Shown: positions 42,024-51,116 of the stretch, one piece after another
How the letters are laid out: every line of letters starts with the position of its first letter
Numbering within the stretch: the first letter of the stretch is position 1
Position numbers and translations under genes: made by a program
Source: Sphingomonas soli NBRC 100801
GTDB taxonomy: Bacteria > Pseudomonadota > Alphaproteobacteria > Sphingomonadales > Sphingomonadaceae
DNA: 64,000 bases
Assembly: GCF_001591025.1 (NCBI RefSeq)
Contig: NZ_BCTZ01000013.1
Location: forward strand, 186,001 to 250,000
Reading direction: 5' to 3'
Notes under the pieces: model-generated
Databases searched by the model: none
What the model was told of the DNA's origin: nothing
The model's input: the letters and a program-made list of their open reading frames with translations, nothing else

Positions 42024-43333
42024 CGCCGTTCTCCGATCAATCTGGCATAGTGTCGCGCGCTGGGTTTCATGCTGCGGACGAAGCTGGCCCGGTCGACATC
42101 GACCAGCCCGAAGCGCTGGCCATAGCCCTGCGTCCATTCGAAATTGTCGAGCAGCGACCAGTAGATATAGCTGTGGACCGCGATGCCCTCAGCTTGGCAG
42201 CGTTCCACTTCGGCGATGCTCGCGTCCAGCCACGCGATCCGGCGCGCGTCATTGTCGGTACCGATGCCTGTCTCGGTGACGTAGATCGGCCTGACGGTCT
42301 TGCGCGCTGCAAGCCGGATCGTGTGGCCCAGCGCCTGGGGGTAATATTCGTAACCGGCGCCGGTCAGTTCCGCGCCTTCGGGCGGCGGCATCAACCCGTT
42401 CGCGTCCGCGCGCATCCGGGTGTAGGTCTGAACGCCGACAAAGTCGCTGGCGTTCACTGCATCCCACCAACTGCCATAGAGTTCAGATTCGAGGCGCGCT
42501 GCGACGCTGTTCTCACCGAACGGCTCGACGGCTTGGGTCGAGAGCGTCACGCCGACCAGGAAATCGCCCGGCCCTGCCTTGATCGCCTGATAGGCCTTGG
42601 CCTGCGCGTCGAGCAAATTGCCGTCGATCCGGTCGGGATCGGCGAACAGGATCGAGGAGAAGGCGGGCGCGTTCGTCGCTTTCGCGGCCGCCGCGATCAT
42701 CGCGACGCGCTTCGCCCGATATTCCGGCGTAGCCGCCCCGCGCCACAGCTTTGCCAGCAAATGGATATTCGCTTCGTTGAACGGCGACGCCATGCCGATC
42801 TGGTCGCCCAGCGCGCGCGTGGCGGTGTCGCAGAAGCGCGCGAACAGATCGGCGCTGTCGGCCACTTCCCACCCGCCACGCATCGCGAACCAGCGCGGCA
42901 CGGTGAAGTGGCTGTAGGTGACGATGGGCAGCAGGCCATGCGCGCGGCAGTCGGTCAGGACGCGCCGGTAATGGTCCAGTGCCGCAATGGAGAATTTCCC
43001 CGGCTCCGGCTCGATTCGCGCCCATTCGATCCCGAAGCGATAGCAGTTGAGACCGATCGCGCGCGCGATCGCGAAATCCTGCTGGTACCGGTTCAGGCTG
43101 TCGCACGCGTCGCCCGACGGTTCCTTGTAGACCGTTTCGGGCAGATGCTCGAGCAACCAGCTATCCGACGCGACATTGCCGCCCTCGCTCTGATGCGCGG
43201 AGATCGCGGCGCCCCACAGAAAGCCCTTGGGCATTCGCCGCCGAGCGCCCTGCGCAGGCAGCGCGACGGCCATCGACGCCGCGGTCATTCCGGCGATCAC
43301 GCTGCGCCGCGTGGCCGTGATGTGGTCAGCCAT
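42020..43333 (-). CDS. GH1-family glycosidase with Tat signal
   Basis: A 437-residue protein. The N terminus ITATRRSVIAGMTAASMAVALPA is a Tat signal, so the enzyme is exported folded to the periplasm. GH1 features are FLWGAAISAHQSEGGN, CYRFGIEWARIEPEPG, the acid/base FNEANIH (usually NEP) and the nucleophile YVTETGIGTDND (usually TENG). It would release a sugar from a beta-glycoside imported by the TonB receptor. Start ATG 43333 overlaps the ligase stop by 8 bp. Confidence 0.9.
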   Translation of the reverse strand: MADHITATRRSVIAGMTAASMAVALPAQGARRRMPKGFLWGAAISAHQSEGGNVASDSWLLEHLPETVYKEPSGDACDSLNRYQQDFAIARAIGLNCYRFGIEWARIEPEPGKFSIAALDHYRRVLTDCRAHGLLPIVTYSHFTVPRWFAMRGGWEVADSADLFARFCDTATRALGDQIGMASPFNEANIHLLAKLWRGAATPEYRAKRVAMIAAAAKATNAPAFSSILFADPDRIDGNLLDAQAKAYQAIKAGPGDFLVGVTLSTQAVEPFGENSVAARLESELYGSWWDAVNASDFVGVQTYTRMRADANGLMPPPEGAELTGAGYEYYPQALGHTIRLAARKTVRPIYVTETGIGTDNDARRIAWLDASIAEVERCQAEGIAVHSYIYWSLLDNFEWTQGYGQRFGLVDVDRASFVRSMKPSARHYARLIGERR

Positions 43334-44927
43334 AATCCGCCCCCAGCCGTTTCTTGTCGATCTTGCCGGTCGGCGCGAGCGGCATCTCCGCCACCCGAAT
43401 GATGGCATCCGGCAGCCACCAGCTCGCGACCTTCGCGCGCAACGCCGCCATCAGGGTCTCGTCGCTGATCTCAGCGCCCTTGCGGGGTTCAACCACCAGC
43501 ACCGGCCGCTCTCCCCATTTCGGATGTTCCCGCGCAATCACCGCGGCCTGCGCCACTTCGGGCAGCGAACCGACGATGGCTTCGATCTCGCCCGGATTGA
43601 TCCACTCGCCGCCCGACTTGATCAGGTCCTTCGCCCGCCCGGTAATGCTGACATTGCCGCTGGCGTCGATCATTGCGAGATCGCCCGTGTCGAACCAGCC
43701 ATCGCCGTCGGTCGCCGGTGCGTCATGCCCGAAATAGCGTTCGACCACGCTTGCCCCGCGCACCCGCAGCCGCCCTTCCCGCCCCCGCTGTTCGGGTAGC
43801 GCCACGCCCTCGGCATCGGTGAGCAACAAATCGACTCCCAGTGGCGGGCGGCCCGACTGGGCAGCGCGCCGGACGGGTGCGGTCGCTGGTGTGGTGGTAC
43901 CCAGCGGGGACATTTCGGTCATGCCCCAACTGGTCTGGACGGTAGCGCCGAGACGGTGCTCGAGCCGGTCCATCAGCGCCTGTGGCACGGGCGATCCCCC
44001 GAGCAGCACGCGCTGGAGCGACGGAACCGCGCCGCCGGTCCGATCGAGATGATCGACCAGCCCCAGCCAGACCGTCGCGACCCCCACCGCCACGGTGACG
44101 CCTTCGGCCTCGATCAGTCCGGCCAGGCTGGCGCCATCCTGATGCCGCCCCGGCAGCACCAGCTTCGCACCCGCCGCCGGCCCGGAGAACGGCACCCCCC
44201 AGCCATTGGCGTGGAACATCGGCACCGCGACCAGCACCGTATCGCGCACGGTGAGGCCGATCACATCGGCCTGGAGCTGGTGGATGGTGTGCAGATAGTT
44301 GGAGCGATGCGTGTAGGTGACTCCCTTCGGCGCGCCGGTGGTGCCCGAGGTGAAGCAGAGGCCTGCGGGCAGGTTCTCGTCGAACCCGCCCCATTCCACC
44401 GGCTCACCATATTCGGCCAGCCATTGCGCGTACCGCCATACCGGCACGCCCGGAATATCCGGCAGTGACAAGTCCGCACCGGGCTCCTCCAGCACAACGA
44501 CATGCCGGATGCCGGGGCACAGCGGCATCAGCGCCTCGGCCAGCGGCGCAAGATCAGGGCTGATCGCCAGCAGCGGATTGCCTGCCTGCCGGATCACGTC
44601 GGCGAGATGCGCGGGGGCGAGGCGCGGGTTCAGCGTGTGGCAGACCACCCCGATCCCCATCGCGCCGTACCAGCATTCCATATGCGCCTGGCTGTTCCAG
44701 GCCAGCAGGCCGAGATGGTCGCCTTCGCGCAGCCCCAGCTTGCGCAGCGCCCCGGACAGCCGGTTGCTGCGTTCGCGAAGCCCGGCATAGCCGATCCGGC
44801 TGGTCGCCCCGCCCTCGCCTGCACTCACCACCTCGGCCGCGCCATGCCATTTCGCGGCATGATCGATCAGCCGGTCGAGCGTGAGCGCATAGGATTGCAT
44901 CGCTCCGGGGATCCTCGCCCCGATCAT
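43326..44927 (-). CDS. Acyl-CoA ligase (AMP-forming)
   Basis: A 533-residue ANL-family ligase. FTSGTTGAPKGVTYTHRSN (P loop), SWGMTEMSPLG, GWFDTGDLAMID, GRAKDLIKSGGEWINPGEIE and the C-terminal lysine in PTGKIDKKRLG are all present, so it should be active. It is of the long/medium-chain type (FadD-like) and would activate a carboxylic acid to its CoA ester for the downstream SDR and acyl-CoA dehydrogenase. Start ATG 44927 overlaps the MFS stop (ATGA). Confidence 0.93.
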   Translation of the reverse strand: MIGARIPGAMQSYALTLDRLIDHAAKWHGAAEVVSAGEGGATSRIGYAGLRERSNRLSGALRKLGLREGDHLGLLAWNSQAHMECWYGAMGIGVVCHTLNPRLAPAHLADVIRQAGNPLLAISPDLAPLAEALMPLCPGIRHVVVLEEPGADLSLPDIPGVPVWRYAQWLAEYGEPVEWGGFDENLPAGLCFTSGTTGAPKGVTYTHRSNYLHTIHQLQADVIGLTVRDTVLVAVPMFHANGWGVPFSGPAAGAKLVLPGRHQDGASLAGLIEAEGVTVAVGVATVWLGLVDHLDRTGGAVPSLQRVLLGGSPVPQALMDRLEHRLGATVQTSWGMTEMSPLGTTTPATAPVRRAAQSGRPPLGVDLLLTDAEGVALPEQRGREGRLRVRGASVVERYFGHDAPATDGDGWFDTGDLAMIDASGNVSITGRAKDLIKSGGEWINPGEIEAIVGSLPEVAQAAVIAREHPKWGERPVLVVEPRKGAEISDETLMAALRAKVASWWLPDAIIRVAEMPLAPTGKIDKKRLGADYG

Positions 44928-46219
44928 TGCCGGGCCTCGCGCCCGAGCCGGTGCGCCAGCGCAAGATGCAGCGCGATCGCGATCAGGTAGAACGGCACCA
45001 GGCTGTAGAAGGCGAGTTGCAGCGAGTTGTCCGGATGCGTCGGGCGGAACCAGTCGCTGACCGCGCCGACCCATGTGGGCCCCAGCCCAAGCCCGATCAG
45101 GTTCATGATCAGCAGCAGCACCGCGCCCGCCAGGGTCCGCTGCCGCGCCGTCACCGAATTCTGCACCAGCGTCACCGCCGGGGTGAGATAGAAATAGTTC
45201 AGGAAGGTCGGCACGGCAAGCAGAGCCAGCGCCACCGGCCAGGCCGGGGCGTGGACGAAGCCGATGAAGAACGGCACCGCAATCGCCAGAGCGATGCCGG
45301 GTAGCAAGCCATAGACTTGCGGCTTGCTCCGCCCGAAGCGATCCACCAGCCGCCCCGACAGGAAGATGCCCGCGCTGACGCAGATCGCGAGCAACAGCGC
45401 ATACCAGATCGCGATCTGGTCGAGCGTCATGCCCTTTTCGCGCATCAGAAACAGCGTGGTGAAGCCCATCGTCGCATAGGTGACGAACTGCGTCGCGCCC
45501 GCGGCCAGCGCGACAAGGACCAGCGTCGGTCGCGTCGCGAACATCCGCATCGTGCCCCAGAAGCTCGGCGCGTCGTCGGGATCCGCGGTGCCGGCGACCG
45601 GCATCCGGATGTCCGTCGCGCCGCGCTTCGGCTCGCGCACCATGCCCCACACCGCCAGCGCGGCGATCAGCCCCGCTCCGCCGAGCAGGATGAACGCCAG
45701 CCGCCAGTCATAGGCAGACGCGATCTTCGCGCCGAACGCGACCCCCACTGCCTGACCGATCGGCGGCCCGAGATTGAACAGCGCCAGCGCGGTGCCGCGC
45801 CGCTCGGCCGGGAAATAGTCCGAGATGATCGAATAGGAAGGCGGCACCCCGCCCGCCTCGCCGATCGCCACGCTGATCCGCGCCAGCGCGAGTTGCGGGT
45901 AGCTCTGCGCGAGGCCACAGGCGATCGTCGCCGCGCTCCACAGCGCGCAGGCGATAGAGAGGATGCGAACCCGGTTGCCGCGATCGGCCATCCACGCGAC
46001 GGGTATACCCAGGATGCAATAGAACAGTGCGAAATAGAGCCCGCCCAACAGGCCCAGTTGGCCGTCGCTGATCGCCAGATCGTCCTGGATCGGCTTGGCG
46101 AGGATCGACAGCAACTGCCGGTCGAGGAAATTCAGGACATAGACGAGGCACAGCAGCGCCAGCACGAACGACGCATAGCGTGCCTCTCGCGCGCCGATTG
46201 TCTTCGGATCGGTCGTCAT
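44924..46219 (-). CDS. MFS transporter, spinster-like
   Basis: A 431-residue protein with about 12 membrane helices. It starts in the spinster-family way (SFVLALLCLVYVLNFLDRQLLSILAKPIQDDL) and has the loop 2-3 MFS motif GIPVAWMADRGNRV and ISVAIGEAGGVPPSYSIISDYFP. Spinster-type carriers accompany TonB receptors in many sphingomonad catabolic clusters and move the imported compound across the inner membrane. It begins 86 bases after the tetR stop; that gap may hold a minor promoter. Confidence 0.92.
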   Translation of the reverse strand: MTTDPKTIGAREARYASFVLALLCLVYVLNFLDRQLLSILAKPIQDDLAISDGQLGLLGGLYFALFYCILGIPVAWMADRGNRVRILSIACALWSAATIACGLAQSYPQLALARISVAIGEAGGVPPSYSIISDYFPAERRGTALALFNLGPPIGQAVGVAFGAKIASAYDWRLAFILLGGAGLIAALAVWGMVREPKRGATDIRMPVAGTADPDDAPSFWGTMRMFATRPTLVLVALAAGATQFVTYATMGFTTLFLMREKGMTLDQIAIWYALLLAICVSAGIFLSGRLVDRFGRSKPQVYGLLPGIALAIAVPFFIGFVHAPAWPVALALLAVPTFLNYFYLTPAVTLVQNSVTARQRTLAGAVLLLIMNLIGLGLGPTWVGAVSDWFRPTHPDNSLQLAFYSLVPFYLIAIALHLALAHRLGREARQ

Positions 46220-46305
46220 TGGACGTGTCTCCTCGATAGGACGCCAGACGGCACTGCCGCGCCTCCCCGGCGCGACACATCCGAACGGCAGTCAGTTGCG
46301 GCTGG

Positions 46306-47043
46306 CTATTTCTGTTCGGGCGTGCCCTGGCAGATCGCTTTGAAACCGGCGGCCATGAAGGTCGCCATATGCTTGCGGATGGATGTGAAATCGTCGGACG
46401 AGCAGAGGCCGTGAGACAATTCGTCCAGCCGGCCGGTGCTCGCCATGTTGTGAGTCATCGCGCCCGACAGGAAGTGATAGCCCCAGAAGATCGTCTCTTC
46501 GTCGCAATCCGGCATCGCCTTCTTGAGCAGTTCGATCAGCGCGAGGACGACCGGGTTGTAATATTTGGTCATCTTCTCCGCACCCCAGCCGGCGGCGCTG
46601 TTCGCCTGTGCGCTGATCTTGCCGATCGCGCGCCAATAATCGCGATCCTCGATATGGACGTTCAGGTCGGGATCGATCCAGGCATGCAAGGCGCCTTCGA
46701 CGGTGACATTGTCGCCCGCTTCCTCGGCATAGCGGCGCATGGCCTCGAGCCGGTTCTCCGACGAGATCGTCGCCTTACGCGCCCAGATCGCTTCGTAGAT
46801 GCTTTCCTTCCCGCTGAAATGATAATGAATCAGCGTGGAGCTGACCCCGACGCGGTTGGCGACATCCTTCAGCGTGACGCCGTGATAGCCGAACTCGGCG
46901 AACAATTGCTCGGCCGCATCGAGGATGCGCTCGATCGATTCCTCGCGGACGCGAGCCTTGTGGTTCTGCGCGCGCGGGCGTGCCGGCGCCTTCTTGTCGT
47001 TGCCCATCGGTGGAAGGGTGGCGACCTGCGAAACTTGCGTCAA
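46306..47043 (-). CDS. TetR-family regulator of the catabolic operon
   Basis: A TetR protein with helix-turn-helix YHGVTLKDVANRVGVSSTLIHYHFSGKESIY. I place the start at TTG 47043 (245 residues): AGGAA lies 7 bases before it and TTGA overlaps the esterase stop, a coupling signal. ATG 47007 (MGNDKKAPARPRAQ) is an alternative with no ribosome site. The ligand domain contains DRDYWRAIGKISAQAN and CDEETIFWGYHFLSGAM. Because the gene lies inside the operon, it is likely an autoregulating repressor that acts at the palindrome 51094-51115. Confidence 0.9.
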   Translation of the reverse strand: MTQVSQVATLPPMGNDKKAPARPRAQNHKARVREESIERILDAAEQLFAEFGYHGVTLKDVANRVGVSSTLIHYHFSGKESIYEAIWARKATISSENRLEAMRRYAEEAGDNVTVEGALHAWIDPDLNVHIEDRDYWRAIGKISAQANSAAGWGAEKMTKYYNPVVLALIELLKKAMPDCDEETIFWGYHFLSGAMTHNMASTGRLDELSHGLCSSDDFTSIRKHMATFMAAGFKAICQGTPEQK

Positions 47044-48728
47044 CGTTGTGTTCCTGACTGAGGGGATGGCGCGGGAAAAGCAGAGAAGCCGATATCGAAG
47101 CGCCAGCCGCGTCCCTGCCGCCAACGGCTCGCGACGAGCGCATCGGCCCAGGCGAACGCAGCGGGATGCAGATCGCGCGCCGCCAGCGGGCGCTCGCCGA
47201 TATCGAGATAGCCGCGATCGGCCGCGGTGAAGCGCGGCCACTCGGTGCGGCCCGCGATCATCGGCTCGCCACGAACGAAGGCGACCCAATAGCCCATCAT
47301 CGCATTCGAAAGCCGATCCTCCTCGGCCGTCGCCGGCGGCACCGGCCAGTTCGGCCCGATCGCCGCACCGGGACCGACCTGCCCGAAGATATAGGGGATC
47401 TCACTGGCGTGGAATGCGGCCAGGTTACGCTCGCGCTGGGCCGGCGTCGAATGGCGGAAGTAATAGAGATAGGCCGCCTGTCCCGCGACCGCCTGCTGCC
47501 GCACCACATATTGCGCGGCCCAGCCGTACAGCCCGTCGCGGATCGAATCCATCGCGTCGGCCTTGGGATCGGTGCCGGGATACAGCGCAAGAAAAGCATC
47601 GGCCTGGTCGCCGAAGCGCTGGCGGATATCGGCCTGATAGCCGGCCTGGGTCGCGGGCGTTTTCGGTGCAAGGAACAGGAGCGAGCGGATTTCCCCCTCG
47701 TTGAAGCCGGCAAGCGCCGGCACGCGGTTCTGTTCGCCACGGCCGAAGGTCACGGCGAGTTGCTGCTTCAGCACCACGCCGTCGATCACCGGCTCGGGTG
47801 CCCAACCGCTCGCAAGGCCCGCCTGGAACAGCAGGACCGGATCGGCAAACCGCAATCCTTTGGCAGTCGAGACTCCCGCCGCTTTGCCCAGCGCGGCGCC
47901 CGCATCCTCGGCAGAACCCAGTCCCAGCGAAACCGTGTTGAGCGCCCGGTAGGACGGCATATATCCGCTCTGCGAGATCGCCCGGTGGAACAGCCCCTTG
48001 GCCTTGGGGCTGGCCAGCAAGGCGATGACGCTGAGCGCGCCGGCGGATTCACCTGCGATCGTCACCTGACCGGCATCTCCGCCGAACACCGCGATATTGT
48101 CGCGCACCCATGTCAGCGCCGCGATCTGATCGAGCAGGCCGTAATTCCCCGAGATGCGATCGGGCGATTCCGCGCTGAGCGCCGGATGCGCCAGATAGCC
48201 CATCAGGCCCAAACGATAGTTGATCGAGACGACGACGATGCCCTGTTTCGCCAGTTTCGCGCCATCATAGAGTGGCTCGGCGCTGCTGCCGCCCAGCAGC
48301 GCGCCGCCATGGATCCACACCATCACCGGCGTCTTGCCGGTGGCATTGCCGGGCGCCCACACGTTGAGCGTCAGGCAATCCTCGCTCATCGCCAGCACGC
48401 CGCCATAATAGATGGTGGCGGAATTGGGCGGCGGCTGAAGGCAGGACTTGCCGAATTTCGCGGCATCGCGAACGCCCTTCCAGCTCGCGGCCGGCAGGGG
48501 CGCCTTCCAGCGAAGGTTGCCGACCGGGGGCAGCGCATAGGGAAGACCCTTGTACGCAACAACGCCCGTCCCGGCATCGACGACGCCTTCCGCCAGTCCC
48601 TGCGCGACGCGGACCTGCGGCCGCGCACCATCCGGCGCGGCCGGGGCAGCTGCGGCGGCCAGGAACAGCCAAGCTGCTCCTGGCCATCCGCACGCCCGCC
48701 CGGCGATCGTCGGTTTGGCCCCGCTCAC
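47040..48728 (-). CDS. Type B carboxylesterase (exported)
   Basis: A 562-residue alpha/beta hydrolase of the carboxylesterase/para-nitrobenzyl esterase family. A signal peptide is visible (WPGAAWLFLAAAAAPAAP). Catalytic parts are the oxyanion loop WIHGGALLGGSS, the nucleophile GESAGALS, the acid in GFNEGEIRS and the His in FHASEIPYIFG. It would hydrolyse an ester in the periplasm. I use GTG 48728, whose GTGA overlaps the TonB-receptor stop; GTG 48731 is one codon longer. Confidence 0.93.
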   Translation of the reverse strand: MSGAKPTIAGRACGWPGAAWLFLAAAAAPAAPDGARPQVRVAQGLAEGVVDAGTGVVAYKGLPYALPPVGNLRWKAPLPAASWKGVRDAAKFGKSCLQPPPNSATIYYGGVLAMSEDCLTLNVWAPGNATGKTPVMVWIHGGALLGGSSAEPLYDGAKLAKQGIVVVSINYRLGLMGYLAHPALSAESPDRISGNYGLLDQIAALTWVRDNIAVFGGDAGQVTIAGESAGALSVIALLASPKAKGLFHRAISQSGYMPSYRALNTVSLGLGSAEDAGAALGKAAGVSTAKGLRFADPVLLFQAGLASGWAPEPVIDGVVLKQQLAVTFGRGEQNRVPALAGFNEGEIRSLLFLAPKTPATQAGYQADIRQRFGDQADAFLALYPGTDPKADAMDSIRDGLYGWAAQYVVRQQAVAGQAAYLYYFRHSTPAQRERNLAAFHASEIPYIFGQVGPGAAIGPNWPVPPATAEEDRLSNAMMGYWVAFVRGEPMIAGRTEWPRFTAADRGYLDIGERPLAARDLHPAAFAWADALVASRWRQGRGWRFDIGFSAFPAPSPQSGTQR

Positions 48729-51007
48729 CACAGATTATAGCCCAGCCGGATGCCGAAGGTGCGCGGCCGCAGGATGCCGTAGCGGCTGTACACGAACGCT
48801 TCGGGATGGATGTAGGTCGTCTTGCGGCTGTTGCCGAGATTCTCGACATACAGCGTTGCGTTGAAGTCGCCGATCGTCACACCGGTCTGCACGTTGATGA
48901 ACGTGTAATTGTCGGTGAAGCCGTACAGCGGGCTGCGTGTACCCAGCGTCCCCGGCGTGTTGGGGAACATGTTCGGATAGGACCCGACATACTGGATCTG
49001 GAAGCTGGTGAAGCCCTTGGCTTCGCCGCCCAGGTCATAGCTGTAGGTGCCGTAGAATGACCCCTGCGCCTTGGGCGACGACAGCCGCCCGCCGTCCACC
49101 GCGCCCGAAATCTGCGACTGCTGCGGCGTGATGTCGGTGATCTTCGCGCCGTTGAGCGATCCGTTGAGCCCGAAGGTCAGCCCGGTCACCGGCTTGAAGC
49201 GTAGTTCCGCTTCGAGGCCGCGGCTATAGGCGCCACCGATATTGGTGGCGAACTGGGCCGAGTCCGACACGCGGTTCGCCTGAACCTGGATGTTGGTCCA
49301 ATCGATATAATAGGCCGCGAGCGAAACGGTGAGCCGCCCGTCGAGCCAGCGCCCCTTCAGGCCGATCTCGTAATTGACGAGATTGTCCGACGTTGCGCCC
49401 TGCGGGATGATCAGGTCGTTTGGATCGAGCAGGCTCGCCGTGCCCGCGCGTGCGTTATAGACCGGCGTGCGATAGCCGGTCGAAACCGTGCCGTAGAGGG
49501 TGAGGCTGCGCGAAGGGCGATAGGTCAGGCTCGCCTTCCACGATGCGCGCGCAGCCGTCGGGTAGCGGAAGCTCGACGGCGCCGTGGTCACGAGCGGGAC
49601 TGCGCCGGGAATGAAGAACAGCGCCCGGGTGAAATAGGCGCTGGTGAAGCCGCCGACCGTCGTCGCCGTCCCGCCATATTTGCCGTAGCGCAGGCCGCCC
49701 GAAACCGCGAACTGCTCGCTAAAATTATAGGTCAGCTCGCCAAAGCCCGCGAGTTCATAGTTGCGCGCATTGTTGTTGTACTGGGCGAACACCGAGTCCG
49801 GCAGGCCGGTGATGTTGCGCGCGGTCAGGAAGGCCGGGGTCGAGCGATCCTCGCGGAACGTGTCGAGGTCGCGGTTGAGGTAGAAGGCGCCGATCACCCA
49901 GTCGAGGCCACCGTCCGAAGCGGAAACCAGCCGCGTCTCCTGAACGAAGGTCTTGGTCTTGTAGTCGATGTCCATCAGGAACGGCACGGCGAGCGTCGCG
50001 CCGAACGTGCCGCCAAGATCGACGTCGAAATCTCCCGAATTGTACGACAGCGTCGACGAGCTGGTCAGGTGCGCCCAGTCGAAATCATATTCGAGCGTGG
50101 CGTTGTAGATCTGCGTCTTCGACGTGTAGCGATCCGGCCGGATGCTGCTGCGCTTGCGGTCGCCGAGCGACGGCGTGATCAGCGACGCGTCCTCGGGGCC
50201 GCTATTCTCGTACGCGCCGGTCACCCGAATGCTCAGCCGGTCGGTCGGCCGGAACAACAGCGTGGCACGGCCGCCAAAGCCCTCCAGCGTGTTCGAATTC
50301 TTCACGCCGGTCCCGATATTGTCGAGGAACCCTTCTTCGTTCCGGTAGAAGCCCACCGCGCGCAGGCCGAGCTTCCCATCGACCAGCGGCACGTTGACCA
50401 TCGCGTTGTAGCGCTGGCGAATGCCGCCGCCGTCGGGCGTCACGCCCAGATCGACCAGTCCCGACGCATCGAACCGCGACAATTCGGGCTTGCGCGTCAG
50501 GATGCGCATCGCACCCGAGAGCGAGCCCGATCCGAACAGCGTGCCCTGCGGTCCGCGCAGGAACTCCACGCGCTCCACATCGTACAGGTTCGAATCCAGC
50601 GTGATCGAGTTGCCGATCGTCGTGATCGGCAGTTCGTCGATATAGACCGCGGTCGTGACCTGGAGCCCCGCGCCCCAGCCATTGGTGGAAATGCCGCGCG
50701 TGGTGAAGCGCGCATTGTTGTCGGTCGCCTTGCTCAGCGAGACGCCGGGCGTTTCCCGCGCAATGCCTTCGAAGCCGACGACTCCCTTCTGGGTCAGTTC
50801 TTCCTGCGAGAATGCGGTGACGCTGAGCGGAACGTCCTGAAGGCGCTGACTGCGCAGCGTGGCGGTGACGACGATCTCGTCCGCCGGCTGGACGTCCTGC
50901 GCCGAGGCCTCCGCCGCCGAAGCGTTGCTCGTCTGCGCAAAGGCGGGCGTCGCGACCGAAACCATGGCCAGCGCAATCAGCGACGAAGTGCACGCTAAGT
51001 GGTTCAT
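48725..51007 (-). CDS. TonB-dependent receptor
   Basis: A 760-residue outer-membrane receptor starting MNHLACTSSLIALAMVSVATPAFA (signal peptide) behind GGAGGGG. The plug domain begins ADEIVVTATLRSQRLQDVPLSV and contains RGPQGTLFGSGSLSGAMRI; the barrel ends RTFGIRLGYNLW, with the terminal aromatic residue needed for BAM insertion. A TonB-box-like DEIVVTA is present. It imports the operon's substrate and is the first gene of an eight-gene unit. Confidence 0.94.
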   Translation of the reverse strand: MNHLACTSSLIALAMVSVATPAFAQTSNASAAEASAQDVQPADEIVVTATLRSQRLQDVPLSVTAFSQEELTQKGVVGFEGIARETPGVSLSKATDNNARFTTRGISTNGWGAGLQVTTAVYIDELPITTIGNSITLDSNLYDVERVEFLRGPQGTLFGSGSLSGAMRILTRKPELSRFDASGLVDLGVTPDGGGIRQRYNAMVNVPLVDGKLGLRAVGFYRNEEGFLDNIGTGVKNSNTLEGFGGRATLLFRPTDRLSIRVTGAYENSGPEDASLITPSLGDRKRSSIRPDRYTSKTQIYNATLEYDFDWAHLTSSSTLSYNSGDFDVDLGGTFGATLAVPFLMDIDYKTKTFVQETRLVSASDGGLDWVIGAFYLNRDLDTFREDRSTPAFLTARNITGLPDSVFAQYNNNARNYELAGFGELTYNFSEQFAVSGGLRYGKYGGTATTVGGFTSAYFTRALFFIPGAVPLVTTAPSSFRYPTAARASWKASLTYRPSRSLTLYGTVSTGYRTPVYNARAGTASLLDPNDLIIPQGATSDNLVNYEIGLKGRWLDGRLTVSLAAYYIDWTNIQVQANRVSDSAQFATNIGGAYSRGLEAELRFKPVTGLTFGLNGSLNGAKITDITPQQSQISGAVDGGRLSSPKAQGSFYGTYSYDLGGEAKGFTSFQIQYVGSYPNMFPNTPGTLGTRSPLYGFTDNYTFINVQTGVTIGDFNATLYVENLGNSRKTTYIHPEAFVYSRYGILRPRTFGIRLGYNLW

Positions 51008-51093
51008 AATCCCCTCCATGTCGCTGCCACGCCTGAATGACGTTGTTCCGCGATCCGGATGGAACATGACATTACCAGCCGAGTGGAGTCAAT

Positions 51094-51115
51094 ACTGACT
51101 TACTCATCAGTCAGT
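51094..51115. promoter_or_regulatory. Palindromic operator ACTGACT-N8-AGTCAGT
   Basis: A 22-bp palindrome with 7-bp arms lies 87 bases upstream of the TonB-receptor start. TTGACT at 51087-51092 (minus strand) next to it is a good -35 candidate; the -10 is unclear. Size and symmetry suit a TetR dimer site, so the operon's own TetR is the likely ligand-controlled binder. Confidence 0.65.
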
Positions 51116-51116
51116 T

